A program made the translations under genes and the position numbers. Positions 61,120-64,000 of a stretch of DNA of 64,000 nucleotides are shown here, piece by piece (positions within the stretch are counted from its first letter, which is position 1; the number at the start of each line of letters is the position of its first letter). The notes beneath the pieces were generated by a model that worked only from the letters and a program-made list of their open reading frames with translations, was not told the origin of the DNA and did no database searches. Source of the stretch: Clostridia bacterium (GTDB taxonomy: Bacteria > Bacillota > Clostridia > UMGS1810); NCBI GenBank assembly GCA_017502845.1, contig JAFVUE010000009.1, forward strand, positions 62,001 to 126,000. The letters run 5' to 3'.

Positions 61120-61130
61120 AAGGTGATTAT

Positions 61131-61583
61131 ATGTCTAAACTTGAAAGACACGAAAGAATACTTAATCTTATAACCCATAACGATATATCAACACAGACAG
61201 AACTTACGGAGCGACTTGTTGCCGCAGGTTATAATATCACACAGGCAACTGTATCCCGTGATTTGCAGGAACTCCGTATTGTCAAGGCGGTCAGCGACAG
61301 AGGTGTTTACAGGTACGAAGCACCGAAAGAAGACACCAAGGCGGCAGATGACCGTCATGAGGCGGTTTTGAGGCAATGCCTTGTAAGTGTGGATTACGCC
61401 GTTAATATCGTAGTGCTCAAAACCTTAACAGGTGCGGCACAGGCGGTTGGCTATGCCCTTGACAGATATGTTATGGAAGATGTTCTCGGCACTATCGCAG
61501 GAGATGATACCATTATGATGGTTGTCCGTGATGAAAAGAGTGCCAGAAGCATCTGCGTAGACCTTAAGCATTTTCTTGTCTGA
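61131..61583 (+). CDS. argR: Arginine repressor ArgR/AhrC
   Basis: An arginine-responsive hexameric regulator, 150 residues. The N-terminal winged helix (SKLERHERILNLITHNDIST, then ATVSRDLQELRIVK) is followed by a linker from about 70. The C-terminal arginine-binding/oligomerisation domain contains LTGAAQAVGYALDR and the GTIAGDDTIMMVVRD segment with the conserved Asp pair. It begins 11 bases after nadK. Confidence 0.95.
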   Translation: MSKLERHERILNLITHNDISTQTELTERLVAAGYNITQATVSRDLQELRIVKAVSDRGVYRYEAPKEDTKAADDRHEAVLRQCLVSVDYAVNIVVLKTLTGAAQAVGYALDRYVMEDVLGTIAGDDTIMMVVRDEKSARSICVDLKHFLV

Positions 61584-61615
61584 TGTGTTAATGGATTTTT
61601 TGGAGGTGAATGGTT

Positions 61616-63319
61616 TTGCTGAACAGATTGTTTATAAAAAATATTGCTGTTATCGAAAGCGCAGAAATAGAATTCCGCAACGGCTTCAACATCTTAACCG
61701 GCGAAACCGGTGCAGGTAAATCCATTATTATAGATTCAGTTAATATATTAAAAGGCGAGAGAGCCAGTAAAGACCTTATCCGTTCAGGAGAACAGAAAGC
61801 AAGAGTAGACGGTGTTTTTACAATAGATGTTGACACACAGAGATTTTTAAGTGATGAATACGGTATAGAGGCAGAGGACGGGCAGATTCTTATCTCCCGT
61901 GAGATAACAGCCGACGGTAAGAATAATATCCGAATCAACGGTATGCCCACAATCGGCTCTGTCTTAAAAGAAGTTGGCGCTAATCTTGTAACTATCCACG
62001 GTCAGCACGATAATACTTCACTCCTTGCAAAGAAAACCCATCTTGCACTTTTAGACGGCGCCGCAGGAGACGATGTAGCAAATACTCTATTAGAGTATAA
62101 AACCGTTTATGATGAGATAAAGAAAAAAGAAACGGAACTTGATTCTATCGAAACGGACGAGCAGGAGAAAACACGCCGTCTTGATATGCTTTCCTTCCAG
62201 ATTGATGAGATAGAGGGCGCGATGCTCGAAGTTGGCGAAGATGACGAACTCTTTGAGCGTAAGGCATTCCTTGAAAACGCAGGAAAGATAGCCGAGAACA
62301 CACAGGAAGCGTATGCGTTTCTATACGACGGCGACCAGTCGGGCAAATCTGCCAACGATATGCTCTGGGACGGTATTAACGCTCTCGGTCAGGTTGCGGA
62401 GTATGATGCAGAACTTAAGAAGATATATGACGAACTTTCCGACCTCGGCTATGAAATATCCGATAAATTCCGCAACTTACGTAAATACATAGACGGACTT
62501 ACCTACGAGCCACACGAACTTGAAGAGGTGGAGGATCGCCTTGATCTTATATATAACCTTAAACGTAAATACGGCTCAACTATAGAACTCATCCTTAAAT
62601 ACCTTGCAGATGCAAAGGTTGAGAGTGAAAATATCATCCGTTCCGACGAAAGAGTTCACGAACTCAAAGAAGAGATTGAAAAACTCTGTAAGAAGCGTGA
62701 TGACATTGCGGATAAACTTACATCACTCCGTAAATCTGCAGGAGAGAAACTCTCTTTTGATATAGAAACACAACTTGCCGACCTTAATATGGCGAAAGTT
62801 AAGTTTACCGTTAAGATTGAAGAGGGTGAATACACCGCAAAAGGCAAAGACGATGTTGAGTTTATGATTTGCACAAACGTAGGCGAGGATTTCAAACCGC
62901 TTACGAAGATTGCTTCAGGCGGAGAACTTTCAAGAATAATGCTTGCAATCAAGAGCGTACTTACCGCAGGAGAGAATGCATCAACTCTGGTGTTTGATGA
63001 AATAGATGCAGGAGTCAGCGGAAGTGCGGCACAGAAGATAGGCGAGAAACTCCGTGCCATATCTTTAGAAAATCAGGTTATATGCATAACTCACTTACCG
63101 CAGATAGCGGCTTTGGCGGATATCCATTTCCTTATAGAGAAAAACGTGGTAAACGACAGAACTCTCACAACGGTCAAATCGTTGGAGGGCGAAGACAGAG
63201 TTAGAGAACTTGCCCGTACACTGGGCGGTGCTACAGTAACGGAGGTTACTATGGCAAACGCAAGAGAACTTTTGAATCAGGCAAAACAGGGGGATAAAAG
63301 GAATGAACAGAACAGATAA
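61616..63319 (+). CDS. recN: DNA repair protein RecN
   Basis: An SMC-like ATPase acting early in double-strand break repair, 567 residues. N-terminal LNRLFIKNIAVIESAEIEF and Walker A GETGAGKS come first, then two coiled-coil arms (about 155-375) flanking a hinge-like centre. FKPLTKIASGGELSRIMLAIK is the ABC signature and TLVFDEIDAGVSG is Walker B. The start is most likely TTG at 61616: GGAGG lies 9 bases upstream, whereas the ATG at 61610 is too close to it. Its 3' end overlaps the next gene by 17 bases. Confidence 0.96.
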   Translation: MLNRLFIKNIAVIESAEIEFRNGFNILTGETGAGKSIIIDSVNILKGERASKDLIRSGEQKARVDGVFTIDVDTQRFLSDEYGIEAEDGQILISREITADGKNNIRINGMPTIGSVLKEVGANLVTIHGQHDNTSLLAKKTHLALLDGAAGDDVANTLLEYKTVYDEIKKKETELDSIETDEQEKTRRLDMLSFQIDEIEGAMLEVGEDDELFERKAFLENAGKIAENTQEAYAFLYDGDQSGKSANDMLWDGINALGQVAEYDAELKKIYDELSDLGYEISDKFRNLRKYIDGLTYEPHELEEVEDRLDLIYNLKRKYGSTIELILKYLADAKVESENIIRSDERVHELKEEIEKLCKKRDDIADKLTSLRKSAGEKLSFDIETQLADLNMAKVKFTVKIEEGEYTAKGKDDVEFMICTNVGEDFKPLTKIASGGELSRIMLAIKSVLTAGENASTLVFDEIDAGVSGSAAQKIGEKLRAISLENQVICITHLPQIAALADIHFLIEKNVVNDRTLTTVKSLEGEDRVRELARTLGGATVTEVTMANARELLNQAKQGDKRNEQNR

Positions 63320-63794
63320 GCACAATTACTATCTTGATATTGCAGAGACAGTAGCGGAGAGAGGCACTTGCCTTCGCAGAAACTACGGTTCTATCATCGT
63401 CAATAATGACGAGATAGTATCCACAGGTTATACAGGCGCTCCCAGAGCGAGAAAGAACTGTATTGACCTTGGTGAATGTATCAGAGTAAAACTCAATGTT
63501 GCAAGAGGAGAGAGATACGAACTTTGCAGAAGTGTTCATTCCGAGGCAAATGCAATCATTTCTGCATCGAGAAAGGAAATGCTTGGCGGAACACTTTACC
63601 TTGTTGGTAAGGAAAAATCCACAGGCGAACTTGTACCCGATGCGTCATCTTGTGCAATGTGCAAACGCCTTATTATAAATGCAGGTATTGCAAAGGTTAT
63701 TGTCCGCAATACACCTACAGAATTTACTATTATAAATGTCCGTGAGGATTGGATTGAAAAAGACGAATCCCTTATCGGACAGATGGGTTACTGA
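63303..63794 (+). CDS. dCMP/cytidine deaminase-family protein (ComEB-like, 163 aa)
   Basis: A zinc-dependent deaminase of the dCMP deaminase type, which makes dUMP from dCMP for dTTP synthesis. The zinc and catalytic residues are HSEANAI (His, Glu) and the C-x2-C of SSCAMCKR. The N-terminal RGTCLRRNYGSIIVNNDEIVSTGYTG is the conserved fold entry. It is longer than the minimal domain, with a C-terminal DWIEKDESLIGQ tail. It overlaps recN by 17 bases and precedes hisS. In spore formers spoIVB and spo0A usually occupy this spot. Confidence 0.9.
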   Translation: MNRTDKHNYYLDIAETVAERGTCLRRNYGSIIVNNDEIVSTGYTGAPRARKNCIDLGECIRVKLNVARGERYELCRSVHSEANAIISASRKEMLGGTLYLVGKEKSTGELVPDASSCAMCKRLIINAGIAKVIVRNTPTEFTIINVREDWIEKDESLIGQMGY

Positions 63795-63830
63795 TAATAT
63801 ATTGCTTTACCATTTGAAAGGAAGAATACG

Positions 63831-64000
63831 ATGATAACAAACGCACCTAAAGGAACAGCAGACGTACTGCCATCACAGTCATATAAGTGGCAGTATATTG
63901 AGAATGAAATAAGAAAGATTTGTGACGAATTCTGTGTTAAGGAAATTCGCACACCTGTTTTTGAGCATACAGAACTTTTTGAACGTGGCGTAGGCGAGAC
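63831..64000 (+). CDS. hisS: Histidine--tRNA ligase, 5' part
   Basis: 56 codons before the window ends. The N-terminus reads [13 protein letters not shown], then [11 protein letters not shown] and [19 protein letters not shown]; the last segment is class II motif 1 of HisRS (PxFEHTELF). GAAAGGAAG lies 7 bases before the ATG. No T-box is seen in the 36-base gap. Confidence 0.93.
   Translation, partial: MITNAPKGTADVLPSQSYKWQYIENEIRKICDEFCVKEIRTPVFEHTELFERGVGE

Overview
The window looks like a chromosomal segment of a strictly anaerobic, low-to-moderate GC, single-membrane Firmicute of the class Clostridia, probably an uncultured gut-type lineage. The signs are a Veg-family protein, a PFOR, an Rnf complex, a glycyl radical enzyme with its activase, an FtsEX-M23-CtpA cell-wall cluster, alpha2-type GlyRS, strong AGGAGG ribosome binding sites, several TTG starts and TTGACA-N17-TATAAT promoters. 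I see no rRNA operon, CRISPR array, transposase, integrase or prophage. Most of the window is conserved core genome. The accessory content is concentrated in about 10.0-14.7 kb, 17.3-23.4 kb, 32.3-34.3 kb, 47.0-48.0 kb and 56.1-57.0 kb.

Layout. 0-4 kb: 3' part of mfd, a PpiC foldase and a CDP-alcohol phosphatidyltransferase. 4-9.9 kb: a minus-strand pair (phosphodiester-glycosidase-like protein and DUF4430 protein) that shares a -35 box with the divergent nadE; then rnz and a second MBL hydrolase. 10-14.7 kb: an AraC regulator divergent from an SDR - glycyl radical enzyme - activase operon of unknown substrate, visibly AT-richer than its surroundings. 14.7-18.7 kb: glyQS, a YkvI-type transporter, an unknown protein and tRNAs Pro, Thr and Tyr. 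18.8-23.4 kb: a GHL6-like glycosidase, then a translationally coupled PHP hydrolase and Na+/amino-acid symporter. 23.4-27.3 kb: recR, veg, a metal exporter, a flippase and RqcP. 27.3-32.2 kb: the complete rnfCDGEAB operon. 32.3-38 kb: a second GHL6-like glycosidase and PFOR. 38-45.2 kb: VanW, a PucR-type regulator, ftsE, ftsX, an M23 activator and CtpA. 45.2-47 kb: rpsB-tsf. 47-48 kb: tandem hairpin repeats, a small lipoprotein, an XRE regulator and a 52-aa DUF6774-like ORF. 48-56.1 kb: galK, rdgB, mutS2, pgk, tpiA, gpmI. 56.1-57 kb: an orphan structured RNA and an acyltransferase. 57-64 kb: pyrC, FHA, FtsW/RodA, nadK, argR, recN, a dCMP-deaminase-like gene and the start of hisS.

How the genes fit together. 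Galactokinase and lower-glycolysis enzymes feed pyruvate to PFOR, which reduces ferredoxin. The Rnf complex can oxidise that ferredoxin with NAD+ and build an Na+ or H+ gradient, which an AGCS symporter could use. The glycosidases suggest use of plant or host glycans. The glycyl radical enzyme adds an oxygen-sensitive radical reaction on an unidentified, probably polyol- or sugar-like substrate. The places where spore formers usually keep spoIVB/spo0A (after recN) and yabP/yabQ (after the RqcP gene) hold other genes, which hints at a non-sporulating lineage.

Most interesting candidates: (1) a minus-strand RNA of about 160 nt at 56185-56345 with its own promoter, a closing stem, a 9/9 central bubble, a terminal stem and a terminator, whose architecture resembles 6S RNA; (2) the AraC/SDR/GRE/activase cluster with a C-N-E active-site motif; (3) the structured leader upstream of nadK; (4) GTAGGG-bounded hairpin repeat elements in two intergenic regions.
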